This document shows, in pieces, positions 12,076 to 23,689 of a stretch of 64,000 nucleotides of DNA. A program made the position numbers and the translations under genes. The notes beneath the pieces were generated by a model that saw nothing but the letters and a program-made list of their open reading frames with translations, had not been told where the DNA came from and searched no databases. The stretch is from Nyssa sinensis (taxonomy: Eukaryota > Streptophyta > Magnoliopsida > Cornales > Nyssaceae). The stretch lies in contig CM018051.1 of NCBI GenBank assembly GCA_008638375.1, positions 27,525,344 to 27,589,343 on the forward strand, written 5' to 3'. Every line of letters starts with the position of its first letter. Position 1 is the first letter of the stretch.

Positions 12076-13803
12076 GTGTTAGAGCAGATTCCCATTGCTA
12101 GGGAATTCCCTGAGGTGTTTTTAGACGATCTTCTAGGGATGCCTATTGACCGAGAGATTAAGTTTAGCATTGATGTACTGCCAAGCACTGCACCGATATC
12201 TAAAACACCCTATAAAATGGCCCTAGTTAAGCTGAAAGAGTTAAAGCTCCAGTTACAGGAACTACTAGACAAGGGTTTCATACAACCCAGTTCATCGCCA
12301 TGGGGTGCACCAGTACTGTTTGTCAAGAAGAAGGATGGGACGATAAGGCTATGTATAGACTACCGTGAACTGAATAAGGTTACCATCAAAAACAGGTATC
12401 CACTACCCAGGGTAGATGATTTATTTGACCAACTGAAGGGGGCTCAAGTGTTCTCAAAGATTGATTTGAGGTCCGGTTATCATCAGTTGAAGGTTAGGCC
12501 CACAAACATTCAAAAGATGGCGTTTAGGACTCGGTATGGGCATTATGAGTTTTTGGTCATGCCTTTTGGAGTGACTAATGCCCCAGCTGTATTCATGGAC
12601 TTAATGAACAGGGTGTTCAAGCCGTACTTGGACAATTTTGTAACTGTATTGATTGATGATATTCTGATTTATTCTAAGAACTAGGAGAAACACGAGGTGC
12701 ATTTGAGGAAGGTCCTACAGACGCTAGGGGAGTAGAAATTATACGCTAAGTTTAAGAAGTGTGAATTCTGGATTCCAAGTGTTTTATTCTTAGGGCATGT
12801 GATTAGTAAAGATGGGATCTCCGTGGACCCCTAGAAGATAGAGGTTATTACCAGTTGGCCCCGGTCGACTACTGTCACGGAGGTTTGCAGTTTCATGGGT
12901 TTAACTAGCTATTATAGGAGATTTGTCAAGGATTTTTCCAAGATAGCTATGCCAATCACCTAGCTGACCAAGAAGAATACTCCATTCATCTGGACTAAGG
13001 AGAGGGAGCAAAGTTTTCAAGAGCTGAAGAACCGACTAGTTACGGCTCCAATTTTGACAGTACCAGATAGGATAGAGGGCTTTGTGATCTATAGTGATGC
13101 TTCATGCCAAGGCTTGGGGTGTGTTCTAATGCAACAGGGAAAGGTAGTGGCTTATGCTTCACGGCAATTGGGGCCACATGAAAAGAACTACCTAACTCAC
13201 GACCTCGAGCTTGCAGCTATTGTCTTTGCCCTTAAAATTTGGAGGCATTATCTGTATAGAGCCACATGTGAGATTTTCATTGATCACAAAAATCTCAAGT
13301 ACTTGTTTACGCAGAAGGAGCTCAATATGCGTCAACGACGTTGGTTGGAGTTGATTAAGGACTATGAGCTCAGTATACAGTACCATCCAAGGAAGGCGAA
13401 TGTAGTGGCTGATGCTCTTAGCAGGAAGTCATCAGGGAGTCTTACTTACCTGTTGACTACACAAGAAAAGCTACTACAGGATTTAGAGGCCATAGAGGTT
13501 GAGGTGATTCTGCCAGGTTCTAGGGCAATATGTGTTAACGTCATAATTAGTCTTACGATTGTGGACAAGATTAGGGAATTGCAGGCTCACGACAATAAGT
13601 TAGTTAAGCTTCATCAAAAGGCTGAGATTGGAGGGAAAACAAATTTATTTATACGAGATAGGGTGTTGTATTATCATAACAGGATCTACGTGCCCGATGT
13701 ACCCGAGATCAGGAAGGAGATTCTTGATGAGGCACACAGTTCTAGATTTGCTATACATCCAGGAAATAAAAAAATGTACCACAATATGAGGAGCACTTAC
13801 TAG
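12076..13803 (+). pseudogene. pol: Reverse transcriptase and RNase H of pol (pseudogene)
   Basis: RT copies the RNA genome and RNase H degrades the RNA strand. The first 202 codons (12076-12681) are open and contain the RT landmarks [49 protein letters not shown] and the active site [12 protein letters not shown]. Four stops in the same frame follow (12682, 12733, 12832, 12961), then an open stretch from 13054 to 13800. That stretch carries RNase H with its acidic residues in [17 protein letters not shown] and [10 protein letters not shown], then the linker to integrase. No frameshift is seen from 12076 onwards. Catalytic residues are preserved but the stops prevent expression. It is the best-preserved part of the element. 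Confidence 0.93.
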
Positions 13804-14594
13804 TGGTCAGGGATGAAGAAGGATATAGCTGGGCACATTGCACGATGTATGGAGTGTCAACGGATCAAGGTTGAGCACCAAAAGCCAAGAGGACTACTAC
13901 AGTCACTACCAATACCAGAGTGGAAATGGGAGCACATTACGATGGATTTTGTATCGAGGTTACCTAAGACATCACGTGGGAATGATTCTATTTGGGTGAT
14001 CGTCGACAGACTGACAAAGACAGCCCATTTTCTTGCGACCAAGACGACTCAGACTTTAGATCGATTGGCCATGCTGTACATCAGGGAGATCGTTCGATTA
14101 CATGGAGTCCCAGTATCCATTGAATCCAATCGAGATCCTCGATTTGTGTCCAAGTTCTGGAGGAGTTTACAAAAGGCGATGGGTACAGAATTGAGTCTTA
14201 GCACTACATACCACCCCGAGACAGACGGACAGTCTGAGATGATGATACAAACATTGGAAGACCTACTACGATTCTGTGTCATGGATTTCAAGGAAAGTTG
14301 GGAGGATCAGCTACCGTTGGTAGAATTCACATATAACAACAACTATCAATCCAGTATCGATATGGAATCATATGAGGCACTATATGGTAGACAGTGTAGA
14401 TCCCCACTATGCTAGACAGATGTAGGTGACAGGAAGTTATTTCGGCCAGAGATAGTAGAGCAGACCACTGATAAGATCCATCTGATTAGGAAGCATTTAT
14501 TAGCAACTCAGAGTTGACAGAAGAGTTATGCTGACACTAGGAGACGGGAGTTGTAGTTCATGACAGGTGATTACGTGTTCTTGAAGGTGTCGCC
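13804..14594 (+). pseudogene. pol: Integrase of pol, 5' part (pseudogene, interrupted)
   Basis: Integrase inserts the cDNA into the chromosome. The N-terminal HHCC zinc domain spans the stop at 13801-13803 (a TGG-to-TAG change in a Trp-Trp pair): its His residues precede it and CMECQRIK follows. The core has WEHITMDFVSRLP with the first catalytic Asp, but the second is lost: the family SDRDPRF reads SNRDPRF near 14126-14146. The catalytic Glu in ETDGQSE remains. Stops occur at 14413, 14515 and 14554. At 14594/14595 the frame is broken by a solo LTR and resumes at 17487 with MKGVVRFGKWGKLGPRYIG. Confidence 0.92.
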
Positions 14595-14879
14595 TGTCAT
14601 GCCCCGAATCTCTGCGAACTCGAGGCGCGAGGGAACGAAAATTTAAAAGAAATAAATAAATGACAATTCAGTAAATTTAAGTGAACGTCCATTTTTATCT
14701 CCTCAAGTTTTCCCCAAAAGTTTTAAAGTTTAATCTCTTGTCATTTAACATAACTCAAAACGGTCCCCAAATGTTGCTCAAGTCCCTCTCCCAATAATTG
14801 TTCAAATTTGGTTTAAATCATACTCAAAAATAGCTCTTAAAATAGTCTCAAGTCATCCTCCAAAATACCATGAAATGAT

Positions 14880-15135
14880 GGCCCAAAGGGGCCCCAAAAT
14901 GTTATAAGGAATAGTCCATAAATGAGTCAAGAAACCCACCAAAGATCATCTAAGGAAGAGGGTCTAACACTGCCCATATTAGTGGCCCAACATGGCCCAA
15001 AAAGGTCACTAAAACAGCCCATAATGGGGCCCAAACATGGCCCAAAAATTGGCCAAACATGGCTCAAAATAATTTCCAAATATGGCTCAAAAGGTGTCCC
15101 AAAAATGGTTCAAAAAGGTGGCCAAAAAGGTGGCG
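14880..15135 (-). repeat. Short GGCCCAAAA-type tandem repeats
   Basis: Variants of ATGGCCCAAAA recur every ~15-25 bp in this stretch of LTR C1, next to the GC-rich island. They look like a degenerate short-unit array. Confidence 0.65.
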
Positions 15136-15139
15136 TAAG

Positions 15140-15302
15140 GTGGTGGGACAGCAGGTGGGCAGCAAGGCAGTAGTGGGCGCGCGCATGGGCAGCAGCAGGC
15201 AGGGCCACGGGCGCGCGGGGGCGAGGCAGCAGGAGCGGCACGCGCGGCACCCGCGGCGCGGGCGGCGGGCTGGTGCGCGCGGCTGGGGCTGGGGCATGTC
15301 AG
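15140..15302. other. GC- and CpG-rich island inside LTR C1
   Basis: About 160 bp dense in GCGCGC, CGCGG and CAGCAGG motifs, in contrast to the AT-rich sequence around it. It is close to the 3' end of the minus-strand LTR. CpG is otherwise scarce here, so this is either a late acquisition or a region spared from methylation decay. Function unknown. Confidence 0.75.
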
Positions 15303-16887
15303 TCAGGGCACTGTAGCAACAGAGAGCAAAATCTGATTTTTTTCAGGGTTACTGTTCATGGCTGCAACCTATTTTTCCAATTTTTGAATTTTTTTTCCAA
15401 GTTTTTCAAGCCCCTCTTTCACCCATTTTCAACCCAATTTCCTAAGGTTTCTAAGCCCCCCATTTTAAACACTTTCCTCCCCCATTTCAAGGGGTGTTTT
15501 ACACACTTATTTCCCACTTTAATTTTACCAAAATTTGGGCATAGTTTCCCTTGTTTTTCTAAGTGTTTTCCCACCTAATTTCCACCACATACATGAATAT
15601 AAGCTCATCAACAATCCACTCTCACTCGGTGGCCACAAATCCATCAACTCAACATACCTCTCCCACTTCCAACACATCCATGTAAAATACAATGAAACCA
15701 CAATCATCATGCATTCCTTTATATTTCCAATACATCAGTTTAATATACATTCATTACAAAATGGCCCAAGGCATAATGTTCACAATTTACATAAATTGAA
15801 ATACAACAAGTTGGACTCATGCCCACGCATTCAAAATATGCCCCCCAAAGGCCAAACTACTACATAATCCATTTCCTTCCTTTTTCTTCAACACTCAAGG
15901 AAGTCTCAAGCAGCTGGTGCCTCATCTGAAATATAATGTCCCACGAACGGGTCAGCTCAACTGCTGGTATGATAACTCACTAATACTAGCAACAAATTTA
16001 GGATGTGGCATGTGCAAGTGTACATTTTCAAGCCATACTTTCCCCTCCCGTTTTTCAATGCAATGCAAATACACTATGCGTGACTCACACATGCAAACTC
16101 TATGCCACACCCATGTCTCATGATACGATCCTTCCCCGCTGGCATGAGTACCGCCTCGTATGTCTCCTTTTTGATACGTCCCCGATGGAAAGGAGTACCA
16201 ACGGCCGAATTTTGGGTTTTTCACCACAGGATCTACACCCTCATAATGTCCAGCACCACGTGCTCACCCACACCATGTTTCCAAGGAATCACATTATGCC
16301 AAGATGCCATGATTTCATCATGCAAGTTCAATGTGACAAATGATCAAACACATGGTGTCCCTTTTCAAGTCATGCATTAAACCCCACATAATTCATAACT
16401 TTAAATTCCTATAACATGCTTCACATAACAAATGTCATAACCACACACCTCAACATATTTTTTTCAAGCCACAATATCACAATTTCACCAACCACAAAGA
16501 ATAGACTAAATTTCATGAGGTCACTAAAATTTCATAAAAGACTAATACATTACACAACCAATTCCTTTCCAAGATGTCAAGTAAATATCACATAAATACA
16601 GCAGTCTAATAGAAGGGCAAGATACATCACTTACAAGGCAACAAAACATCAATTACACTAAAGGATATTTAAACCCCTAAAGTTCTAACTCTAAATAATT
16701 CAAATCAACACCACCTAGGTAACTTCCTAGCATTAATTAAACATCTACACAGCTCAATTAACGTGTAGCAAAGCAAGAAAAACTAAATCTATTCCTAGCT
16801 TAGCAAGAAACCATACCTAAAATCAGTTTTTCTCAAATTGGGAAAGCTGTGTTTGTTGGATGGCCAAACTGTTCAGTGATTTTAGGG

Positions 16888-16891
<4 letters not shown>

Positions 16892-16970
<79 letters not shown>
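16892..16970. repeat. (CT)n-(TA)n compound microsatellite
   Basis: About 30 bp of CT followed by about 50 bp of TA, lying in the LTR C1 leader downstream of its TATA box on the minus strand. LTR C3 has GA and TA tracts near the corresponding place. Confidence 0.95.
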
Positions 16971-16973
<3 letters not shown>

Positions 16974-17028
16974 CGTGGGCTGCTGAAGATACAGAATGAT
17001 TTTTGTATCTCCAGCCCTCTATAAGTGG

Positions 17029-17037
17029 TATTTATAG
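17029..17037 (-). promoter_or_regulatory. TATA box of LTR C1
   Basis: The minus strand reads CTATAAATA after TCCCTCA. The same phrase is at 52777-52786 on the plus strand in LTR C3, about 450 bp from both LTR starts. Conservation in two copies supports it as the LTR promoter. Confidence 0.65.
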
Positions 17038-17486
17038 TGAGGGACCAAAGGGGTAAGGGCAAATGACCATTTAGTCCTTAATGAACCCGAAAACCCGGTT
17101 ACTCTACAACCCATTCTTAAATGCTTCAATTCGAAATTTTGTTTTAGCCAATATTCATAAAATTATTTTAAATGAAAACTTTCAGAAGAAAACATTTTCA
17201 TTTGAGGTCGGTTTTGGCCGTTTCCACCCGGGTCACCCGAGTGCCCTTTTTGTCCAATTTCGGAAATTGTTTCCATTTTTGCTAAAATTCGTACAGCGGT
17301 TACCTCACAATATTCTAAGCATATTTCTCTTCTATGACACACTCCAAATATGCTTCTAAACATGTCATTCGGTGAGATAATGCAAAAAAAATGCTTTACC
17401 GATAAAGCTGACAAAACTATGCATGCAAAATGTCCTACCGGCAAAAACGAAAAATTTTTCCTCATTTTTTAGATCTCTACATCGCT

Positions 17487-17578
17487 GATGAAGGGAGTGG
17501 TCAGATTTGGCAAGTGGGGGAAATTGGGGCCACGATACATTGGATCGTTCAGGATTGTTGGCCGAGTCGGACCAGTAG
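17487..17578 (+). pseudogene. pol: Integrase C-terminal piece (pol continued)
   Basis: Thirty codons, MKGVVRFGKWGKLGPRYIG then SFRIVGRVGPVV, which resemble the GPF/Y module at the integrase C-terminus of chromoviruses. They continue the frame interrupted at 14594. At 17579 an LTR-C start (TGTAGAAACC) replaces the rest, so the chromodomain is absent. Confidence 0.88.
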
Positions 17579-20350
17579 TGTAGAAACCTGAAAAATGAGA
17601 GTAAATTTTTCGTTTTGCCGGTAGAGCACTATTCATGCACCATTTTTCGGTAGGGCACTATACATGCACATTTAGACATAAGTCATATTTAGAAACATAT
17701 TTTAAGTGTGCCATAGAAGAGAAATATACTTAGAAATGTTACAATACACCTGTAAAAAACTGGACCATAAAGGGCATCCGGGTGGATTCGGCCAAACCCG
17801 GCCACAGGCGAAAATAAAAATTTTTAGAAAATTTCATTTAAAATAATTTTAAGAAATTTGGCGAAAACAAAATATCGAATTGAGGCATTGGAAGAAAAAA
17901 AAACTCAGAAAAGGTAAAGATCTGATCTTTTTTTTTTTTTTTCTTAAATTTAAAGCTCAAAGTATAGATTTGAATGTAGGGTTATACTCAGCATGAATCT
18001 AGGTTTTATTTGCAAAAAGAACCGAAGGAAAAGGTGTAGAAACAATGGAAAATGGGGCAGTTGCAGGTTATGCGTCTTGGATGTTTTTGTGAATTTTATA
18101 CATTAAAACTTGATTCTAACAATGAGAAAATTATCCTCTTAAGTGCAGGAGGTCAGGTCAAAATCGTAGAAGAAAAAGGTAGGAAATGGGGGAGAAAAGG
18201 GTTGGCTGGAGCTGGCCGAAAAACCACACAACTCCACTAGAGCTGCGGTTCTTCCTATTTTGTGGGAGATCTGACACTCCAATCGAAAAACGGAGAGCAG
18301 ATTTGAGTTGCCCATGAGGAATAGGTTCGGGCCCAGTGGAAACTGCGAGAAAAATCGTCGACGACGACTCGCCGTCGACGGAAGAGATCACTGGCACTAT
18401 GCTAGGGAAGAAGACACTACTGTTGGGTTTTTGGTTGGGCCAAACAGGGTCGGGTCAGACCCAACCCACTCGCTCCAAAGGCTGTCCAGCATTGTGGCAT
18501 TATGGTGTTGTGTTTTAAATAGAATTAGGGGGGTGTTTGGATAAAGGCTTAAGGAGTTTAAAGTTAGAATAATAATATCATGTTCCTATTTCAATCCATT
18601 AGCCACTGTTTGGCTAATGAAACTAAAGAAAAAAAATTGTAAAGGGCGGTGACTTGAACCCGTGACCAAGGGAGAAGAGTGGACCACTGTGCCATTGAGG
18701 CACATGTGGTCTATTTTGCTTTAATTAATATATATATATATATATATATATATTAGATACAATTAATTAAATTAAATAATTAATTAAATTAGTAATTATT
18801 CAATTAATTCCCAATATACAAACGAGTCAAAGAGATAGTGTAAATTTACTGTTTTGGACCTTCTGGATTCAATGGTGAGGTTCGTGTCAAGAGACGGAGT
18901 CTCGAAAAATAAAATACCCATGGAAATGTCAAAATAACCAAAATGCTCCTATGTCTAATATGAGTCAAACGGACTCCGATCGAGTTAAGTCCGAATTATG
19001 AAAAGAAAACCCAAAAAATAGAGACATATAAAAGACCATTTTGCCCTTGGGTAAATTAGTTTAAATTAGAAATCGTCAAAGCCTAAATTAGTAAAAGAGA
19101 TACTTAGAGTAGCGAGGAGTTCAAATTGATAAATGGCATTAAAACAAAAATGTGTTTACTGATATATAGGAGACTTGAAAGGGAAAGGGAAGGTCACGGA
19201 ACATTAAGATGCATTGATAAGGTAAGTGAACTCCTATCTCTTATACATGGTTTTCCAAGCTATGATCTTTCTGTTACTGCCAAAACTTGTACTCATGTAT
19301 ATATATCCACTGTTATTATTCCCACCATGGATATTGTTCTATCTAGTGGATGCCTATTGATTGATATCTCATGACTTGACTCTTTGAATAGATGTCTATC
19401 ACTGTATGCTTATGTTATGATGTTCCATGCTTTGTACACTTCATATAGAATATAGTAGAATCCTGATTTATGTTAAATGTCGAGTCTTATGCTCAGTCAC
19501 ATTACCCATCTGATGCATCTAATTGACTGGGACCTACAGGTCAATTTATGGACCTACGGGTTAAATGGACACATGGCAAAGATGACGTTTTTACGTAGTG
19601 AGTTTAATGGGCATTCATGAAAATGAGGGGTATGCCGGGCCCCAAAAGACCGATGGTCTGCCAAACCCTAAATAGAATAAATGTATCTTTCATGTTTGAT
19701 TGTTAGGTTGACGTTCATTGGGTTCATAGGATGTTTCTATTTCCCTATGAATAGCTCTATGTTGATTGTTCCTATTCATTGGACTTGACTGTGACCGTTT
19801 CATTATGGCAGTATTCCTGTTGATTGTTATTATTGAGCTTTATTCCATATCCATGTTACACCATTACTTACACTTATTATTGGGTTTTATTGTTCCTTGG
19901 CCTTTATGGCACTTTACTGTTGACTGCAACTGTCGTTATGACTGGCTATTATGTTACCTTGATTTACATTTTTCTATGTCATTCCTAACTCATATTGGAG
20001 ATAGGCTTTTACTTACTAAGCTTTGTTAGCTCACCCCATTCATTATATTTTTCAGGTGAGAATGCTACAGAACCACAGTGGGAGGTCAGGAATGTAGGGA
20101 GACAGTTGAGGAGCACAATTGAATGATATAGTCTCTCCCATGTACTCACCACCTAAAAGTGGTTTATGTTTAGTTTATTGTCAGTTTTATTTTCAGTCTT
20201 TGAATAATAGTTGTAATAAGGCTTATGCACTTTAATGTTATGGTTACATTACTTATTGTTATCATTGGTAAAAGAATGAAAAAGTAGGGACGACCATTGG
20301 GCTGGCCTCACGACACGAGATCCACATAGGGTGGGTTTCAAGTTGTGACA
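17579..20350 (+). mobile_element. Chimeric LTR: family C start, family A end
   Basis: 17579 to about 17890 matches the first 320 bp of LTR C (TGTAGAAACCTGAAAAATGAG, then TTTCGTTTTGCCGGTAGAGC). From about 18400 to 20350 it matches LTR A (for example 3060-5021), ending GGGTTTCAAGTTGTGACA, and it matches the gypsy 5' LTR tail. The 500 bp between match neither convincingly. The bases after 20350 (AGCAT) do not repeat those before 17579 (AGTAG), so it is not a simple insertion. Best reading: an LTR C inserted in pol, then a deletion fused it to the gypsy's own 3' LTR. A candidate intron lies at 19222-20055. Confidence 0.7.
18648..18694 (-). other. tRNA-like A/B-box module antisense to the gypsy 3' LTR
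   Basis: Minus strand: TGGCACAGTGGT (18694-18683) and GGGTTCAAGTCACC (18661-18648). The B box is close to the tRNA consensus. It is the counterpart of 3282-3338. Confidence 0.48.
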
Positions 20351-20506
20351 AGCATGAGGAAGAAGAAGAATAAATAAAGGGGGCTGCTGTAGCAGTGCGA
20401 CTACCGTCCCAAGTGAGGAAGCCCGATTGGAAGATTATGAGGTTAGCAAAGATAAAAAAAAAAAAAAAAAGAGAAAGAGAGGGAGTGAGAATAAGAGGTG
20501 GTGTGG

Positions 20507-20510
<4 letters not shown>

Positions 20511-20552
<42 letters not shown>
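20511..20552. repeat. (TA)n microsatellite
   Basis: Uninterrupted TA dinucleotides of about 40 bp in the leader part of LTR D1. Confidence 0.95.
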
Positions 20553-20553
<1 letters not shown>

Positions 20554-21257
20554 TCTGAAACTTAAGGGATTTCACAAAGTAGAACTGAGAGGATAGAGGA
20601 CTGGAGAGACAAGGAAGAACGGATGGGCGCGAAGAGAGGGAGGCTACTGTAGCGAAGTAAACTGCAAATCTTCTCTCTAGAATTTTTACTATAAAATTCA
20701 TTATTGAGGCTGTATAATTGATCATTTAAACATGTAATCAAGTTATAGGGAGAATACACTAGGAATCAGACCCTTAAAATGACTAGAAACGCATAACCAA
20801 ACCTCAAATCACCATTAATGACCTTCAAGAAATGGGTCTGATTCGGGTTAAACCAAACTGGGATTGGTTGCTTGGGACTGAAACTAGGTCTTACAAGGAT
20901 CATGAAACCAATAACCCACAACCCAGAAGCTTAAGGATGTGCTCCATATCTCAAGTTATAGTTTACGGTCTAAAAACCAAACCTTATAAATCAAGATTTA
21001 AACTTAGTTTATTGAACGAAAAATGAAACCCTAAGATGAGAGGATCACAACGCAACAAACCAAGTAGATTTTGGTTGAGGAATGAGGCTAAACCAGTGAG
21101 AATATAGAGGGACTATCGAGCTCGTGTTTGAGCTTCACAATTGGTTTCGACTCTCTAAACTAACGGGGAAACCTAAGTTGAGCCCTAAAGAGTTTAATAG
21201 AATCAAAGTAGCTCATAACAAAGCTTGAATCATCACAAAATAAGGCTGAAATATTTA

Positions 21258-21852
21258 GGCCATGTTTGGTAGGCTGGAATGAGGGTAGGAATGGAATGCG
21301 CATTCTTGATGCTATTCCATTCCTATGTTTGTTTAAACTTTTTAGGCTGGAATGGTCATTCCAAATGGAATGACTATTCCCAAAGAAGCCATAATCGCCA
21401 TTCCTTACCAAAAGTTACGGAATGCTCATTCCATTCCTTACCAAAATTTTAATTTTTTTTTTGCCAATAAAAAAAATGCAGGTTGATTTTTTTTTTTTGC
21501 CAATAAAATAAATGCAGGTTGAATTTTGTTTTTTTTTTTGCCAATAAAACAAATGCATGTTGAATTTTTTTTTTTTGCCAATAAAAAAAATGTAGGTTGA
21601 ATTTTTTTTTCATTAAACGTACACGAAAACTTTGAAAGTTATACAAGTACTTTGAATATCTAACTTAATTTTAACTTCATTCCAACAATTTGATGGTTCA
21701 AACCAAACACAGGAATGTAATTGTAATTCCATTATTGGGTATTCAGCCAAACAAAAGAATGGAATAATTATTCCCATTCCATTTGTGCTCTATTCTATTC
21801 TTGATGCTATTTCATTTCTATCTTATTCCATTCCAGCATACCAAACATGCCC
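21258..21852. mobile_element. Tourist/PIF-Harbinger-type MITE (595 bp), TSD TTA
   Basis: The ends are inverted repeats: GGCCATGTTTGGTAGGCTGG at the left and, read on the minus strand, GGGCATGTTTGGTATGCTGG at the right. They are flanked by TTA (21255-21257 and 21853-21855), the 3-bp target of PIF/Harbinger transposases. The terminal regions are rich in ATTCC/GGAAT repeats that can extend the hairpin. There is no transposase. It carries four copies of a ~38-bp internal repeat. Confidence 0.88.
21450..21612. repeat. ~38-bp tandem repeat inside the MITE, four copies
   Basis: The core GCCAATAAAA...AAATGCAGGTTGA recurs at 21463, 21499, 21540 and 21577, separated by T-runs of varying length. Confidence 0.88.
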
Positions 21853-23689
21853 TTAGGGTTTTTCACGCTACACTGATTGCTTCATGAAGAAGACGATCAA
21901 CAGTGGCAGACAGGTTTAGGTCGGGTCTAACCCGCATGTGAATGGACCTAAGAGTAAATCAAACGGTGTCGTTTCATTAAAGGATCCTAACGTCATCATG
22001 ATGTCATGATGACATACCAAACCGGTTGGATCGATTGGTTCTTGACCAAATTAGACCAATTTAATTAAAATGATACTGGACCGGACGATTAATTCAAGAA
22101 TTTCCTAAAAATTACCTTTTAGCCCCAAAACTTTACATAAATTATGGAATGGCCTAGAAAATTAATTAAAAAATAATTTTAAATCCTTTTTAAATTAGGA
22201 AAATTATTAAAAAGCCCTTAAGCCAAAAATAGTCCAAACGAAGGCCAATTAAAATGCAAAAAGAGTCTAACCCAATATTTTTGGACATTTCAAACTTAAT
22301 GGCAGACTCTGATTTATGAAATTAGACCCCAAAAAATATGAATGGACAAACTGAAATAATTTCAGTTGTGTCCTAATGCATTAATTAAGCAACCAATTGA
22401 ACTCCGATGATTGTGAAAGTACCTACCATAAAATTTTTCGACGTTCCTGACTTTATAGTGGGTTTGTTTAGTCAAATGAGGTACCGAAAATACAAATACC
22501 TATAAATGTGAAATTTTCAAACTACCTTTAGTGTTATACGGTCTACCAGACAAACTGGAAAATATATAGAAAGGGACATACTTAACATTTTTGGACGTTT
22601 TGAACCTAACAGTGAGGTCAAATTGAGCATCTGGGTACCTAAACATGGTCTCGTATGAAAGTGTAAAATTATAAAAATAGCCATAGACTTAATATAAGTC
22701 ACAGATAGGCTAATTAAGATCCGAAAAAGTGTAAATTTATTATCTTTGAAATTTCAAACCTAACAAAAATGTCCGCTTTGGAAAAACAGAACGCTGAAAC
22801 AAATTAAAAAATGACAAATACGTCCTTGAGACTTATAAAGCTACTAGAGAGTAAAAAAGTAAATAGAAACCTATACCAACGTCTATAAGGGCTTCTGAGT
22901 CTGAAAATGAACTCCATTTGAGATAATTGGGTACCAAAGACACAAGTTATGAATGGTAAAATTATCAAACTACCCCCAAGGCTTAATCAAGCTATCAAAT
23001 GAATTCAGAAACTAAAAGAGGGACTACCTTATGATTAAAAGACCTTTTAGACTAAAAGGTGAAGTCTGTTAAGATAAATAAAGTACCAAACAGTAAAAGA
23101 CATGTAAACAAAAAATGACCAAAATGCCTCTAAAGGTTAAAGTAAGCCACACGATGAACTGCGAAGTATTAGGAACCTTAACTAAAGGCTATAAGGGAAT
23201 CCTAAATAGTAAGACTAAACCTAGAAGAGACTAAAAACATTAAATAAACAAATAATTAAGTTGAGATATGTATTGATATAGTACCAATGTGTTCTGATCC
23301 ATGATTTAGGATCGTCAGTAAGCACATAGAGATAAGACGAATGCCAAGGCAAGTCAAGTAAGTGAGTAAGCAAGTAACTGTGGACATTGGACCACAGGTG
23401 AGTAGTCCTAAAGCTTGAAGTGGAGACATTTCCATGAAATGCGGTTCCTTATAGTTTTATGACACCACATGTAGTTCTTTCAACTTTATAACATGTTTTA
23501 TACTACTATGTTAAATTTTTTAACTACATGATTATTTTCAAGATATTATGATAAATGTTTGAATTGTATGCTTTCAAGTAGCATCTCTTTAAATATTTTA
23601 TAGCATGGATAGATAAAGAATGTTTTGCAAGTATGTTTAAATAAAAAATGTTGCATGCCTTACAGACATAAGAACACCCTACCGGAGGT

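Larger units (their letters stand above)
14595..17481 (-). mobile_element. Solo LTR, family C (C1, 2887 bp), TSD TCGCC/TCGCT
   Basis: It is inserted in integrase; the flanks TCGCC (14590-14594) and TCGCT (17482-17486) are a 5-bp duplication with one change, and the pol frame joins across them. On the minus strand it starts TGTAGAGATCT and ends CGGGGCATGACA. It aligns with 52324-53300 and with 59240-59880 on the plus strand. On the minus strand it has a TATA box (17037-17029), a candidate intron (16634 GTAAGT to 15926 TTTCAG|ATGA), a CT/TA microsatellite and, near its 3' end, short GGCCCAAAA repeats with a GC-rich island. No coding sequence. Confidence 0.92.
10208..17578 (+). mobile_element. 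Decayed Ty3/gypsy retrotransposon, internal region
   Basis: Domain order is gag, zinc knuckle, protease, RT, RNase H, integrase, which is Ty3/gypsy. The sequence style (double Cys/His gag tail, DTGSTHSF protease, integrase followed by GPF-type residues) suggests a chromovirus of the Tekay/Del kind; this is a family-level inference. The frame is broken by many stops and at least two frameshifts. A minus-strand solo LTR interrupts integrase (14595-17481), and the coding sequence ends at 17578 where another LTR begins, so the C-terminal chromodomain and polypurine tract are missing. Most stops replace CAG or TGG codons of the family, consistent with decay of methylated CHG sites. Confidence 0.92.

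Noticed and set aside
20351..20400. Remaining gypsy pol (chromodomain) after the 3' LTR
   Set aside because: The sequence after 20350 does not translate into chromodomain residues in any frame and resembles the leader of LTR D.
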